A DNA stretch of 64,000 nt, taken from NCBI RefSeq assembly GCF_918797505.1, contig NC_092798.1:11235501-11299500 (forward strand). The letters are read 5' to 3'. Below, piece after piece: positions 11,831 to 25,941 of this stretch (positions within the stretch are counted from its first letter, which is position 1; each line of letters starts with the position of its first letter). Made by a program: the position numbers and the translations under genes. The notes below the pieces were generated by a model, which saw only the letters and a program-made list of their open reading frames with translations, was not told the DNA's origin and searched no databases. This stretch comes from Bemisia tabaci (taxonomy: Eukaryota > Arthropoda > Insecta > Hemiptera > Aleyrodidae).

Positions 11831-12339
11831 AATTTTTAGACTATTTTCTCCATAGTCCATGGTAAACTCTCAAAATGTTTAGAGGCGTTAGGTATAGTTT
11901 GGTTCTCTGTTAAAAAACTGGACATGATAGAAAATTGAGCAACGTCAAATGCAAGTAGAGTGAACCCGGTTAAATCCGTAAAATAATAATTTCGTCGGTG
12001 GGATGTCATGTCACCCTGGACGGAAAACCCTGGGATTTGGTGCCGGCTCAATTGTTTTATTATATGATATGATGTTTTTACGACCTACTAAGCACGGTGA
12101 GCTTTTAAAGTTATACTTTTTGTCCCAATTTTGAGAAAAGCAGTGTTGAAAAAGGTATATTTCGGCATTTCTTTACGTGTTTTTTCATGAAGTTATGATT
12201 GAGAATGCGGAGCCTTTTGTTCTGAAGCAGTGAGAAAATTGACATTATGTGGAAACCTTGAGAGCTTATGAGTTTCCTAATACGAAACATAGGTACAGAC
12301 AAAGAAGACAAAAGAGATATGGAGGGATCTCATTGGTGG

Positions 12340-12790
12340 AGCGGGTGGTTGCTATGGACAAAGAAGGTAGGTAATAGACTAATGCACGGCAACCCACGAG
12401 AGACCCTATAGTTAGTCCATCATTTTCTCCCTTAGCCTATAGGAACCACTCATACCAACCAATACTGCCGTGGTAAGGAAAAACGCCGTATGAACCTTCA
12501 GGCGTTGCCAAATTGTCTCTGATAAAACATGAATTCCCTGGTAAACTTATGAATATTTTTCTTCCAATTTTTCAGGGAATTTTGTTTGTATTTTGATCAA
12601 AGCCTCCTGAAAATTTCAAGGAAAAATATTCATAATTTTCCTCAAAAATAAACATTTCATCAAAGGAAACTTGGCAACTCTCGAATGTTCATACGTCGTT
12701 TTTCCTTAGCGCGGAAGAATAGGATCGCTGTATACTCCCTATGTATTCTTTGTCTATAGCTTTGTCCATCAATTTAAATAATCAGCTCAC
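12340..12790. repeat. AGACAAAG/CTTTGTCTAT foldback family, split by a nested element
   Basis: Shares CCCACGAGAGACCCTATAG, TAGTCCATCATTTTC and CTTTGTCTATAGCTTTGTC with 2690-2930, 19255-19400, 19785-20045 and 32690-32770. The 12465-12717 foldback sits inside this copy. Confidence 0.62.
12465..12717. mobile_element. CTGCCGTG foldback element, 253 bp, nested in another repeat
   Basis: Ends CTGCCGTGGTAAGGAAAAAC and GTTTTTCCTTAGCGCGGAAG. AATA is duplicated on both sides (12461-12464, 12718-12721). The host repeat reads CAACCAATAGGAT without it (compare 19330-19350). Confidence 0.82.
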
Positions 12791-12886
12791 GAGGGATCGT
12801 AAAGAACATCATATCAAATGAAAACGAAAAGCCGGAGGCGTCTCCGTTGCTTTTATGTCAAGGGTCCTTTCAAGAGAAAATTTTCC

Positions 12887-13126
12887 CTAAAAATCTTCCT
12901 CTTTATCATGGTCTGTTGGTTTTTCATTAATCGGTAGTATTCTGACAATTTGGCTTTTAACGATAGGTTGCACAATTTTCATTTTTTCGGCTTTGTCGTC
13001 AGTAGATTTGCTTCCGTCGTTCCACGGCTGCAGTTCGGATGTGGCGAAAACGTCGTATATGACTCCTGAGATGACCATTATCGCCGTCGACAAGACGAAT
13101 ACTTTTTGCCATTGCTCCACCGTTTG
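12887..13126 (-). CDS. SLC17 gene exon 10 (last helix and C-terminal tail)
   Basis: Residues 453-531 and stop. It begins QTVEQWQKVFVLSTAIMVIS, the family's final helix, with FATSELQPWND just after. It then runs into a Lys/Asp-rich tail. The acceptor is TTTTTTCTAG. No AATAAA was seen in the 160 bp below the stop, so the 3' end is not placed. Confidence 0.9.
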   Translation of the reverse strand, partial: QTVEQWQKVFVLSTAIMVISGVIYDVFATSELQPWNDGSKSTDDKAEKMKIVQPIVKSQIVRILPINEKPTDHDKEEDF

Positions 13127-15540
13127 CTAGAAAAAACACGAAATTATACATTTTTAATACTACGTACGTATTACATACTTTAAGCACTATCATTGGCATT
13201 AAGAAATCCAGAGCGCCTTCAATTTATCGTATATGCAACATGGACGTCCCTCGAGCACGAATAGTTGCATCTTAAAAACTACACATTTCTAACAATAATT
13301 ACATCCTTCAATTACGAGCAGTCACACTCAAGTGTTGGCCTGTTGGCATTAAGAAATCCAAAGCGCCTTCAACTTATCGTATATGCAACAAAGACATCCC
13401 TCGAGCACGAACAATTGCATCTCATAAATTATACATTTCCAACTTATTACAATAATTACATCCCTCAATCTCGAGCAGTTGCACTCAAGTGTTGGCCTGT
13501 TGGCATCAATAAATCCAAAACGCCTTCAATTTATCGTATATGCAATATGGACATCCCTCGAGCACAAATAGTTGCATTCCAGCGTTTTCATCCACGTCGC
13601 CGTCGCCACCCATTAGATATGTTAATCGATGGCATCTTGTTACACGTATCGAAAAGACTCGGGGTATCTCTTCTCTTTTTTCTCTTTTAATGTTAAAAGA
13701 TCGTATTCGGCAAAAAGTAGCAATGACCTCCGACTTTATGTTTTGCCTCACTTCATCCAGAGGCGGGTCTAGCAATTTGGCAACACCGAATTTCCTCCAT
13801 TTAAACGTATGCTAAAGCAATCGACTCTTGCTGGAGCACCTGGCCTCTCCAAGAATCGATACATTTCCACAGGTTTAAATGGAGAAAAACAATGTTGCCA
13901 ATTTGCTGGGTCCGCTAGTGACTTGATGATACATTGCTTAGATTGTTAGTGCGGGGTTGGTAAATTATTCTGTCTCTGAAACCGCCTCTCTTTTTTCACG
14001 AAATATCTAGCTGCACGGTTCGTTACAACCCTTTTACGATTTGCTCCTCACAGTGTCAGCGTAAAGCGATCGAATGAGGAATACCTTTGGACTCGACCCT
14101 AAAGTATAAGACCTCTTAAATAGCGTATACTTACACTTCCTAATGTGAGATAAGCAACCGCTACCGGAGAAATGAATCCAGGGAACACGCTTATCATCCC
14201 ACTTATCCCTTGCAGCACACCTGAAACAAAGTATCAATCAGTGTTTGTCCAAAAATATTATGACTTCAATTGAAAGGATCAATGGAGTATCGGATAATAG
14301 GTCGATCGCTCATTTGTAACGGTCCACGGTAAACGGATTTATCATCATAAACGGAAGTTATTTTTTTAGCACTCCGGGTTAAGTTTTCCTTCGAAATCTT
14401 CAAATCCAATTTTTTCACTCATTGTCAGCTCGACAAAAAAAACTGCTTTTGTGGATCAGAAATTAACCTTAGCGGATCGATTTGAAACAAGTCTGGAAAT
14501 TAACTCCCGTGGTATAAGCGCTTACAGTTAATTAACATCGGTTCAAGGCAAAAACACAAATGACGTCATTTGTATCATCAAACTTTCATTTGATCTGTTA
14601 GTCGAATTAGATTGGAGAAGAGGGGATTAAAAACCGTCGAAAATAATACAGAACGCACTTTTTCGACAATTAAAGAATAGTCTTACTAACCTGCGAAATT
14701 TGGACTGAGGTCAACCAAACTGGCCAGAGGCCCGGAAGAAACGGCCCCGTTGACCATGGTGGCTGTCACGAGGAAGAATATTGCGAGGGGTGTGTTGTGG
14801 CCTGAATACGCCAAACCCCACACTAACAGCCCTTGAATAATGGTACCTATCGAAACAAAAGAGAATTAAAATACATCAATGGTACCTCCACCCTGTATTC
14901 CATGCTTGAAGCATCGCACGTTTCTATAAATTTTCTTTCCGACTATTATTTCTATAAAATCAATAGTTTCAACATGGCATATATGCACGACAACCCTGTT
15001 TGATGACATTCTTAATAAAACTCGTATAATCTCGGAATATCATCTTTTCAATTTTCAAGTCCCGTTTAGTTCTTCAATTGCTCACTAATTCGTATGTGGG
15101 AAAGCTCTCAAAAAAGAAAATAAATAAATAAATCATAAATACACAATACGGTCTCAATTGACATACACTTTTAAGCCCCTACACCTTTAAACGCTTCACC
15201 TGAGATCAGCTTTTTTGGGACCGCGTACATGCGCAAGTTAAATCTGTTGTGTCAATGATTCCATTGCGGAAGGGGACTGTTTTAACGATTTCTCGCCTAT
15301 GTTTAAAATGTTTTATGTAAGTTAGTAAATACACCATCTTACTTCTTGTAGATAGGGGTCAGCATTTACAAAATCCAAAATAAATTGTTTCTCTACTCTA
15401 TTTTTCTTGCCTCCACTAAAAAAACTTATCCAAGAGCAATTCTCAAAGCGAAAATTTTGAGAGTGAACTTCCGCGTATCTGTCTATAAATGGCTGTAGAT
15501 TCCTATCTAAATAATACAAAGGAATAGAAGCCACAAAACT

Positions 15541-15592
<52 letters not shown>

Positions 15593-18500
15593 TCCGCGTC
15601 CACGGTAGTCATTACCTTGTAAAATTAATGGGTCATTTGTCCATGTGCAAAATGGGCCAAATTAATGAATCGTATTTTCCTCTGTATTCAACTTTCGATT
15701 TGCAATCATTAAATCTAGCTCATGCTCTCAGCGCAAGTCGATTCGCGTATTTCGTATATAAATTGTTTACCACCTAGAATTTTGAAAAGGAAATGCTGAA
15801 AGCCTTGATTATTGGCCAATGGTAGTGCATTAAAAATCTACTTACTGAACGTTGTTGCTATTTTTCGGACTAGAGTTTTGCTAAATCTACCGCTTCGTAG
15901 TAGTTTATCACAGAAAATTGCAAACCCGTATGAAAATCCCCACCGGCATAAATGAGGTAATCCGGAATAAATGCCATTCTGAAAAAAGAATCATGACATT
16001 CTAAGTTTTCAAGAGTGCCATCTTATTCTCTTCGGGAATAAGTGATTTGGGAAGAAATCGGACAAACCTTCGAAAAATTGCCATTTCTAAGCGCGAATAA
16101 AGTTTGAAGTCACAATTTTCCAGCGTCAATTCAACAGAACTTTTTAGTTCAGTTTTTATGGCAGTTTCGTCGGATTTATTTGCTCTACGCATAAGTAAGG
16201 AAAAACAAAAGTATGAAAGAGATATTCAGTTAATTATTTCACGATAAATGGGTTTATGAACATGTATAGTTTATCGTATCAACTTTAAGACATAAAAATT
16301 AGATTAAATGTATCACACAATAGTGTCATGAGCAATACCATCAAAAAATGATGGATTCGACTAGAATTTGTCTTTGCGTGATTTCCTTCCCAGTTCTAGA
16401 TTTTTAACAGAAAATTAAGAGAGAATTCTGACATTGATCCTGACATTCAATTTCATGAGTATGCACTCGTAATAATCTAGGGCAAATGAATAGAAAATTT
16501 CAACATAAAGAAAATAGAATCGCTGCTCCTACAGCGCTCATTGTGGTATCCAGGTCCTGTCCACTATGTCAGTCGTAGGTACAATGTTATGCCCATGGTA
16601 ACAAATAGAGTACCTTTATAGACAGAGTATGGCCATTTCTGTTCCGGTTTTTCATTGGTCGCGAGCGAATAGGCTGACACGATGCTCTTAGGGCCGTAAA
16701 TAAACAAACAAGATGGCCGTTATCAGCAAGCAAGATTGAGGTTATGCACATCTTACATCCTCCTGTGTTACAGATGAAAGGCAATTTAACAATGTTTTTA
16801 TGTGTTTTTCGTGTGCTATATTCGTAGATATGCTCGTTTAAATTGTTACTGCCGCATAATTGAAATTTTTGTCAAATTTAGCTTCTCATCGATGTTACGG
16901 TGAGCCGCCATCTTGTTTGTTTACTTACGGCCCTAAGAGCATCATGAAGCCTAAAAACTCGTTGACCAATCAAAAAACGGAACAGTTTTCCTGTAGTAAA
17001 AATATACGAACGGCCATACTCTGTCTATAAAGGTACTCTAGTAACAAATAGTTCGGTCTTGGTTACAATGCAGCACTTGAAAGGAACTATTTACTACCAT
17101 AAAAGAAACCCTAGTCAATACCAGAAACGCAGATATAACCTAGAATTGGACTTCATTTTGCATTTTGGAACTATGAATTCTAGCCCGGTTTAAAAACAAC
17201 GTATTAGGGGAACAACGTTTCCCTATGAACATAAGTGTTTTTCCAGAAGAGCCAGAATTTATAGTTCCAAATTGCAAAGTACAGTCCAATTCACCATGAG
17301 TATTGCAAGAGCAACGATTCTTTTGCCTTCTCGAGGGCGGTATGTTGTACATTTTTCTGTTGAAAAATGAAACTTTGATCAGGTGACCTGAAATGTAGTG
17401 CAGCTGATTTTGCCGTGTATTCCGTCCAAAATTTAGAAGTTCACACTGGTAAAAAAAACCTCTTGGTTCAAGAGTGCAGTTTCTTGTCGCCGGATTTAAG
17501 AGTCTGGACTCTTGTTTCAATGCAAAATCCGCTTGAAACAAGAGTTCAAGACTCTTAAATCCGGCGACAAGAAACTGCACTCGTAAGTCAATGCAATGCG
17601 GCATTGGTCCAAGAGTTTTTTTTTACCAGTGCAGAAGAAGTCATCGGTAAGAAGTTGGTTCGTTTTTGATTAAGTTGGGTTCATTATCACTACTTATAGC
17701 TTTATGATGATTTATTCTAATGTGTTGCAGGTGTTAATTGTGTGTCGGTCTACTTGCCATTTTAATGTTGATGCCATGAATGACTTTGAGGTACGTTGGA
17801 GCCTGGGTCATAAGGGTGAACAACCCCCATATGCCGCCAAACTGCCCGATGACATTCATGTTCACAGCGGTGGACGTCAATATCTCTCGCCATGGAACTG
17901 GAGGTAACTGAAAAAAAAGTTTATTTCATAATATTACTTATTTTCATTTAGATTTTCAATGAAACTAGAACTCTCTGCGTTAAAGGCATCGCGTAAAAAG
18001 TATTTTTAGTCTCAATTTCCTTGAAAAGTCTGGAAAATTTTCGTTCCTAAAACCTGAAAAACTGAGAAAATTCTGAAATAATAAAAAACTTATCGTCTCA
18101 TTTTAGGATAGCCCGTGTTTGCAATTTGATAGAGGTTTTCTGCAGCCAATTTTCGTAAAGTTGCCTTACACCAGAGCTTTTTGCCACCAAATGAGCTCAT
18201 TCTAAGTCTATAATTCGCTCAGAATCCTTCAGCAGATCACATTCTCATATCTCTTCTAATAGTCTGTCACTAGTTCTTTAGTCTCCATTATACAGCTCAC
18301 GCTAGTAGTTCCATACAACGACGACATCTACAAGAATGCCTTGAGCAACTATTCGTGCGCAACGGATGTGCGTGTCGCATTCAAAAAAGTGAAGGCGCTC
18401 CGGTTGGCGTTTGTCCTCCCTTTATTGCTTGAAGTGAGAGCACCTTTTAAAGTATAATCCTCCTCTCTTTCTCATTCTGTCTCTCTTTCTCCTTGTATCT

Positions 18501-21500
18501 TACCTCTATCTCCCCTTCACTCTCTCTTTCTTCCTTTTCCTCTATTTTACAAAATGACTGTTAGATTTAAAACATCGAAATATTACGGTATTCGGTGTGG
18601 CTCATTTTGAATACCTTTACTTATTTCAATGTCCTGACTAAGCATCAGTTGGATCAAGTGTGAAAGATAGGAAACGAACGTTTTTTATAACAAGGGTGTT
18701 CTCGTTAGTTGCTTGGAAGAACTCCGTACACACCAGTATACAGTTTGCATATTTTTCCGAATTGTTGTGGCAATAGGGAATCTGAGAGAGAATGAAGTGT
18801 ATACTCGGTTCCTTCTCTGCACCAATTTGGCCCTCGGTGCAATTAAGAGAAGTCGACCAAGTCATCGAGAAGTCAAACAATTTAATTATTTTTAAAGTAA
18901 AATTGACTTTTTCGGTCCGAAATGAGCGAAAATGCGAACAAGACCCCTGCACTTTACCACAATTGGACCGAGTTCATCAGAAAGGAACCAACCCACATTT
19001 TTGAAAAAATTGAGATGATAATGTTTTTGAGTTCCTCTAGTTGCATATTCTCTTCTGCCAAAAACTGGAAGTCGGAAACAAATATTAGTGTGTGAAAGTA
19101 AAGGGTTAAAGTTTACTTTCCACATTGAGTCTTATGGAGGAATAAAACTTCAAACCTCTTTTTCGTAGTTTCAACTTGATGTGGGTTAGTTCCTTTCGGA
19201 TGAACTCGGTCCAATTATTAAAATTTTGAAACGGAATATCATCTCTACGAACAATAAAAAGGGAACCCACGGGAGATCCTATATAGTTAATCCATTATTT
19301 TCCGCCCTAGTCTATAACAACCATCTATGTCAACCAATAGGATTGCTGCATTTTCCCTATGTCTTCGTTGTCTGCTGATTTGTCCACTTATCTCATTAAT
19401 CAGCCCGTCGATACTGATACTACTGATTCTTTTATCGTCGGTTCTTACCATCTTCCTCTGATGCGTCATTCCCCCGTTGCTCATGAGGATATACTCCCTC
19501 TCCTTGGCCGAGATGGTCGGGTGTTGGGCGGGGGTGTCGTAGACCAACCAGCACCAAAACGCGTACCACACGACCCCTATCGTCGCCGTGATGTGGAACA
19601 CCCACTCCCAGGACAGTTTGTCCATGATGAACCCGCATAGAGGATAGGTCAGCGCTGCTCCGAAAGAGCTTCCTTAGAATCCGCAGCGGAAACAGAAAAA
19701 AGAAAAAATTAATACCTCCACGCTTCGATAACATATCTATTTGCAAATAGCAAAAGCACGCATTTAATCAGATGTCCTACGATCTGATCGCTGAAATTGA
19801 TAGACAAAGCAAGGGACTAAGAAGATGAAGGAAAATACTGCGATCTTATTCGTGGAAGCAGGTGGTTGCAATAGACGTACTTTCGGCAACCCGTGAGAGA
19901 ACCTTTAGTTATTCCACAATTTTCACCCGTAGTCTATGAGGACCATCCGTTTCAATCAATAGGATCACCGTATTTTCCCTTGATCTTTCCTGTTTATCGC
20001 TTTGTCTATAATTCCAATAATTAGCCCGCAAGCAGATAGTCAAACCTGTTCGTTTACGAGATTTTGTATGTTTTTGATGAAGTAGGTACTCTCAAGCCTC
20101 AATGTTTTGAGAGGAACAATGGAGACTTTGCAGGTAACATGAAAACCTTATCTGCTAAAATACATATGTTCCAATAGGAAGTGCCTCTAGATTACGTCAT
20201 AAGGCGGTACATTTTCTCACATCTAAATTTATTTGTTTACAATTTTTCATATAAGAAAAAAGTTTGAACAATTTTGCAAACATAGCTCACTAAGCACTCC
20301 TACAATTAGATGTAGCAGTAAAATGTTTTCGTGCAAATTCTTCATTATTGTTTACGAACTTTCCGTACGTTTTGCTATTCAAATGCCCCTCATATAGTTT
20401 TTATCACAGAACTTTTAATATTCTGATCATCTGATCTATGGCAAGAAATGGCAACTCTAATAAGAATTTTAGTGTCCTAAAAGGCCAATCTAAGCGTATA
20501 AAAATTTTAGTTCAAGCTCATGCACAAATTTGTTTTCAGTAAGGAAAATTTTGAAAAAAACTGAATGAAAAATGTTCCTTTCTTTTAAGCGAATAATACT
20601 ATCATAAGTTACATATTTTGTCCTCTTAGGCGCTTGGGAATTCTTGCCTAATGCTCTTAACTTTTTAAACTTGAGAACCGGTTGTTGAAAGCTATTAGAA
20701 ATACCAACCTAAGTAAGCAGAGACGAATTTACTCCTCTCGTGTTGTGGAATCCATATCGCAGTCATGTGATGCATGGCAGGCCATGAAAACCCCTTCACA
20801 AATAAATTTCATTATATAATAAATAGGCGAGCATATTTTAGAAGCAGCATCAAGTGGGTTTCGAGATATCTTCAAGATTATTACTGAAATTCTGTAAATA
20901 TGTAATAAAAGTTGTGTCTTATTGTAAGATTTTTTCATCATTCGATCTGAATTACAGATGGGCGTATCCACGCTATAAAGAACTGTGTGAATAGAATTTG
21001 TATGTAACGTAGTACATTTTTACTCAAAATTCAAAAATTCGCAATTCAAAACGGAAATATTTCAGACCAGCAAAAACTTGCCAGCTCATGTTATCACGCG
21101 GCACAAATCCAGAAACCATTTTTCCAAAATCTCAACGGATGTTCTATATTTTTAGGAACCAATCCTTTTTTTGCAAAATATAAAAAAAAACGCATTTCAG
21201 GGATCTGGAATGAATCATATGCTCTTCTTCAATTATCCAGCTTGATATTTGAAGAAATAACAGCCTATTCGCCAAACTTTCGTCCTCATGCAGACTCTTC
21301 AGCTGTCGATTTCTTTTCCTGAAACAGCGGTTTCTTTTAACAGAATAATCCTGATTTTGTCTTCACTGAATCAGTGAAAACTCTGCAATGTAATTTTTCG
21401 ATTGTCTCTTTGATCTTTTGTTTTAACTTAATTTGATGATGCATGTTCCTAGACCAAGTAACTGTTTCCAATAGGAAACTAATTAACCAGGAATTAGAAA

Positions 21501-24500
21501 AATAGAAAAGAACTTAACTTTCTAGTTTCTAGGAAACGAAAAACCAGGAATTGTTACTCGATAACCAACCACAATTTTAATCGCATGTAAGTACGTGTGT
21601 TACAATATTGGTTATATTTTAGGTTTTGAAGTAAAAATCAAACTATTTAGTTGAATAGACGCAAATGTATTCCAACTTACGCTGACGATCCCTTGTAAAC
21701 TTCTAATAGCCACCAAAGCCCCAAAGCTCCATTTTGCGCAGAAGGGTATGAGGTAAGCCATGAGACTTATGCATAAATTGGCCAGCCCAAAGACTTTCTT
21801 CGTTCCGTATTTACGTGCCAACATACCGCCCGGGACTTGCGACACCCAGTGCAACCAAAAAAATGCTCCCAAAACATGACCTTGCTGGATCTCGTCCCAT
21901 TCGAATAAGTTGTCCAGCCTCTGGAAAGAACACATTTTCTTAAATTAGAAACCAGTAAACAACCATTTAAATGCTCCTCTCTCCTTAATTACAGGTTGTG
22001 AGCTCATACTGAACGGAAAATACGGAGAGAAGGCAGGTTATGCAATAGATTCTGTAAGAGGTTCTCCGCCTCCTGCCCTCAGCGGGTGGGTATAATATGC
22101 AGGTTTATACAGGGTGTTCCTGATTACCCGTAACAAGATTTTTGCTAGATTATATTTTAGCCTGTACAAATTCAGAAACCGCGGTGCTTGATAAGAAACC
22201 GACGTCGCAAATCCAATTTCGGTAGTTTTCAAGCCCTCGGGAAGGTTTGAGAATGTACGAACAAGTAATTCAAGGTCTTTATAATACTTTTGAGATTTTT
22301 TCGTATGAACAAAAAAATGCGGAAATTTTTGTCTAAAAATAATTCTTCGGTATCAATCTCAGTTGAAAGTGTCTCTTACTCGTTGATGTTTTCAAAAACA
22401 AATCAATAAATATACAAAGAAAAAAAATCTTAAATTTTCGATCACCCCTAAAAATACGGATGATATTAGAACTTATGGGAGCTTATAAATGGACTGCATT
22501 TTGCAATTCGGACAAACAACTTAATAAGCGATTCTTGACTATAGCTTCTAATGAGGAAATATCGAAAATCGATCATTCACGTCTCGCCACCGATCGATTA
22601 TTGATGGTTCCAACCACAACCATAATGTATAACCTCAAGTCCAAAGTCTATGAGGAGTTCATTGTGATGGTTCATCGTGATTTTGTCATTAACAAATCAT
22701 AAATCAATCAACGACTCATTAAACACAAGAAATTTCGGCTGCAAGGAACTTGACGCATTCCACTACTGCAGCATGAATGAAACTAGGTTATGTGTCTGTT
22801 TACATTAGAAGTATCGAACAGCAATACACGACGAGTAGCGTATAGCTACTGAATCAGTCCATAGAGAAAAAAAAGGAGGTGTTTGCATCTTGAGGATTTG
22901 TACCCACCTACGTCATCAATGTAAACAAGACGCTCGTTGAGGGTTATGTTGACGCTGTAAAAACGGACCATAATGTCCGATTTTTTTACTTAAATCAACT
23001 CTTTATTTAATTTCAAGCACTTTTTATAGAATGACTTTTTCCCTTAAATTACACCATTTCCAAGAAAATCGACAGGATAAAAACGTCGCTGTACCCAACG
23101 ACGTCATCAAAGCTATAGATACTCTATGAAAAATTCCAAGATGCCCGAAATGCAAACACCTCCTTTTTTTTCTCTATGGAATCAGTCTACATATACAGCT
23201 CCACAGGGTTCCAATCTGCGAGCACCGCCACCCAGTGGATCGAGTCAATAGGAGAAGTCGGACGTTTAAGGAGAAAGTCGGAAATTTTGATGTTTATTTC
23301 GTCACATTTTAAATTTTATGGGGTGATCTCCAAAGAAAATTTCAAGAGGGAACCAATGAGACCACTTTTAAAACCTCAAAGTTTAGTATGACCGGAGTTA
23401 TGATGCTTTTAAAGTTTCAAAATTTTATCCGACCTCTCCTATTGACTCGTTCCACTGCGTGCGCCAGACCCGCTGAAAAATTACAGAGTTGCCGGCGGTC
23501 TGGAAAACCGGGAAAATCAGAAACAATTGGGAAATTTGCGACGACCGGGAAAAGTCGGTCACTCGTGGAAAAAGTCAGGGGATGTCTGACACATCTACTA
23601 ATCACTAAAAAATATCACTAAACTTTCATCTGTTCACTCTTTTTAGTCATTTTTAAAGTTTGTCATCTTTTAACCAGCTATTGAATGGTTTTTTTCTTTC
23701 ATAATTTGGTCCCAAAACGAGAAAATTTAATAAGAAAATTTTGGAGTCAGAGGACAGGAATAAAGTAACGGAATTGTCAGGGACTTCGTGAGAATAGTCA
23801 GGAAATTTCTGACCCATCTACTAATTACTAAAACACATCACTGATCTTTCAAATGTTATTATCCTCTCTGATCATTTTTAAGGCTTGCCATCTTTTAACC
23901 AGCCACAGAATGACTTTTTCCACGATTTGTTCTCTAAACAAGGACATTTGTCCGAAATTTAGCAAAAGTCAGCGTATTAAGAAAAGAAAGAAGAAAAACA
24001 ATTTTTCAAAGGTCAGAGAAAGTCAGGGATACTCAGAGAATTTAAAGTTGAAGAAAATATGACAACCCTTAAACAGGATTCCTCGGTTACTTGCCTTTAG
24101 ATCATTCAAATTTGTAGCTAAATCCACCTCCGTAACGTTCAGGCTGCCTTTTAAAGGTCCAGTCAGGAAATGTGTCGTCTCCAGGCCAGAGTGAGTAACA
24201 TTGTCTTGTTGTGTATCAGTTGCGTTACCCACGTGGGCAAAATTCGTCACTTCTATGCTTTGACGTTTCGGTCTCACCATGCCAACGATGGCAATGTTTA
24301 TGTTGAGCCGGATCATGTAATTCACCGCGAATCCGCAAAACGCTATGTACCATAGCGTGGTTCGGGCTGCAGAACATACAACAAGAAAACTTTGTTAAAG
24401 TAAAATCAGTTTCATGTAGGTAACTGAATCGGTCGATGTTAAAACCGGAACCTTGGTTTCTTCCATAGGGGGATCTGGGGCGTAGGGGGGCGCAACCCCC

Positions 24501-25903
24501 CCCCCCCCCCCCCCTCTGTTCGCTCGAAAAAGAGGAAGAAGAAAAATGGAAAAAAGAAAAGGGGAAGGAACGAAGGGAAGTAGGAGGAAGGACGCGCATT
24601 TTCATGACGAAATTGACTCAAACTGCATTTTAGATGCTTTAAAATTTCGAAATTTTTCAGGGGAAGCCCTACAGACCCCCCCCCCCCCCTCCGTTCGAAG
24701 TGTCTGGATCCACCTATGGTTTTTTTCCAAAATTAGAAAAGCAATGCTTAAAATTCGTATACGTCGGATTCTTTAAATTTTATCCATTTTGTTGCAGATT
24801 GAATTCGATAGTCTTTCATGCGTCACAAGACTAAATCCTCACCCTGAGAAAGTCACCCTTTTGTCTCATCTTTTCAAATGAAAGAAAGGTTGATAGGGAC
24901 GCCACGCAAAAATATTGAATGGTATTAGCTGATAGATGGAGTATAACGGAAAGGGACTCATTGTAAGTGATATGGACTTTGAACGAAGACACATGGACCG
25001 CGTTTAGCAGAAAGGAACCAAGCCACATCAGCTATTGCCAAATTTAACAGGGCAATTTAATATTTTAGAAGAGAACGTTTGTGCAGATTCCTTTGAGACT
25101 TCGTACTATGCCGAAAATTCACTGAAATTTGCTCAAAAACCCGCATAACCGTTTTTATGTAAAAAACTGAATTGCCCAATTAAATTTGGCAATAGCTGAA
25201 GTGGCTACGTTACTTTCTGCTTAACACGGTCCAAATGAGTTTGAAGTTTCATCTATTCGTATGGCTCAATGTAAAATGATATAACTTCAAGATAAATTTC
25301 ACTTATCAAATATTTTTTGCAGACTTTTAATTTTTCGCGGGCGTGGTGTGTTGCTATCCTACCGTGCCTACCGCAAAACTACCGTTCATTACATTTATTT
25401 TTGTCGGAAAGTTTGCCTGCTTCCCTTTAACTTTAACGCTACCCCTACGGTTTCGAGTAAACAGAAAATTTTTGAGCAACAGTGAATTAAGAGGAGTTGA
25501 ATTTTGAATATGAAAATAGACGTTGGATCTTATCACCAACATAGAATCTAATGGAGGAATGAAACTCTTTTTCTCGGTTCAATCATGATGTGACAGTGTT
25601 CTTTTCCATGAAACTCGATCCTTGTCTTCTATAATAAACGCACGCGAAGAAATAAAACACGAGATGATATCATAAACATTAAATGCAGTTAGGTCGATTC
25701 TGGTTAAAACCGTTTAGTTAATGACGGAGAGGTCTAAACAGAATCAGTCTAACTGAATCAAACGTCGCTCATATATATGTTTTTGTCATCAGCAATGAAA
25801 ATTAGATCTTTTATCCTAAACGAGTAGAAAGAGTAGACGAGTAGACCCTAAATTTTTACACTTTTACACTTTTATACTTTTATACCTGGCTTATGAAGCT
25901 GTT

Positions 25904-25941
<38 letters not shown>

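Noticed and set aside
17704..17907. Plus-strand open frame with GHKGEQPPYAAKLPDDIHVH, looked like a conserved exon
   Set aside because: The minus strand over 17907-17758 encodes a perfectly phased SLC17 exon (PVPWREILTS...TQAPTYL); the plus frame is its shadow.
18296..18400. Possible plus-strand exon after TTATACAG (LTLVVPYNDDIYKN)
   Set aside because: Most of it matches the GCAACTATTCGTG dispersed repeat (13195-13580, 46200-46275), and no donor in phase follows.
24225..24776. Frames through the poly-C and GAAGAA-rich sequence
   Set aside because: Low-complexity dispersed repeat also present at 45865-46105; the upstream part only shadows SLC17 exon 2.
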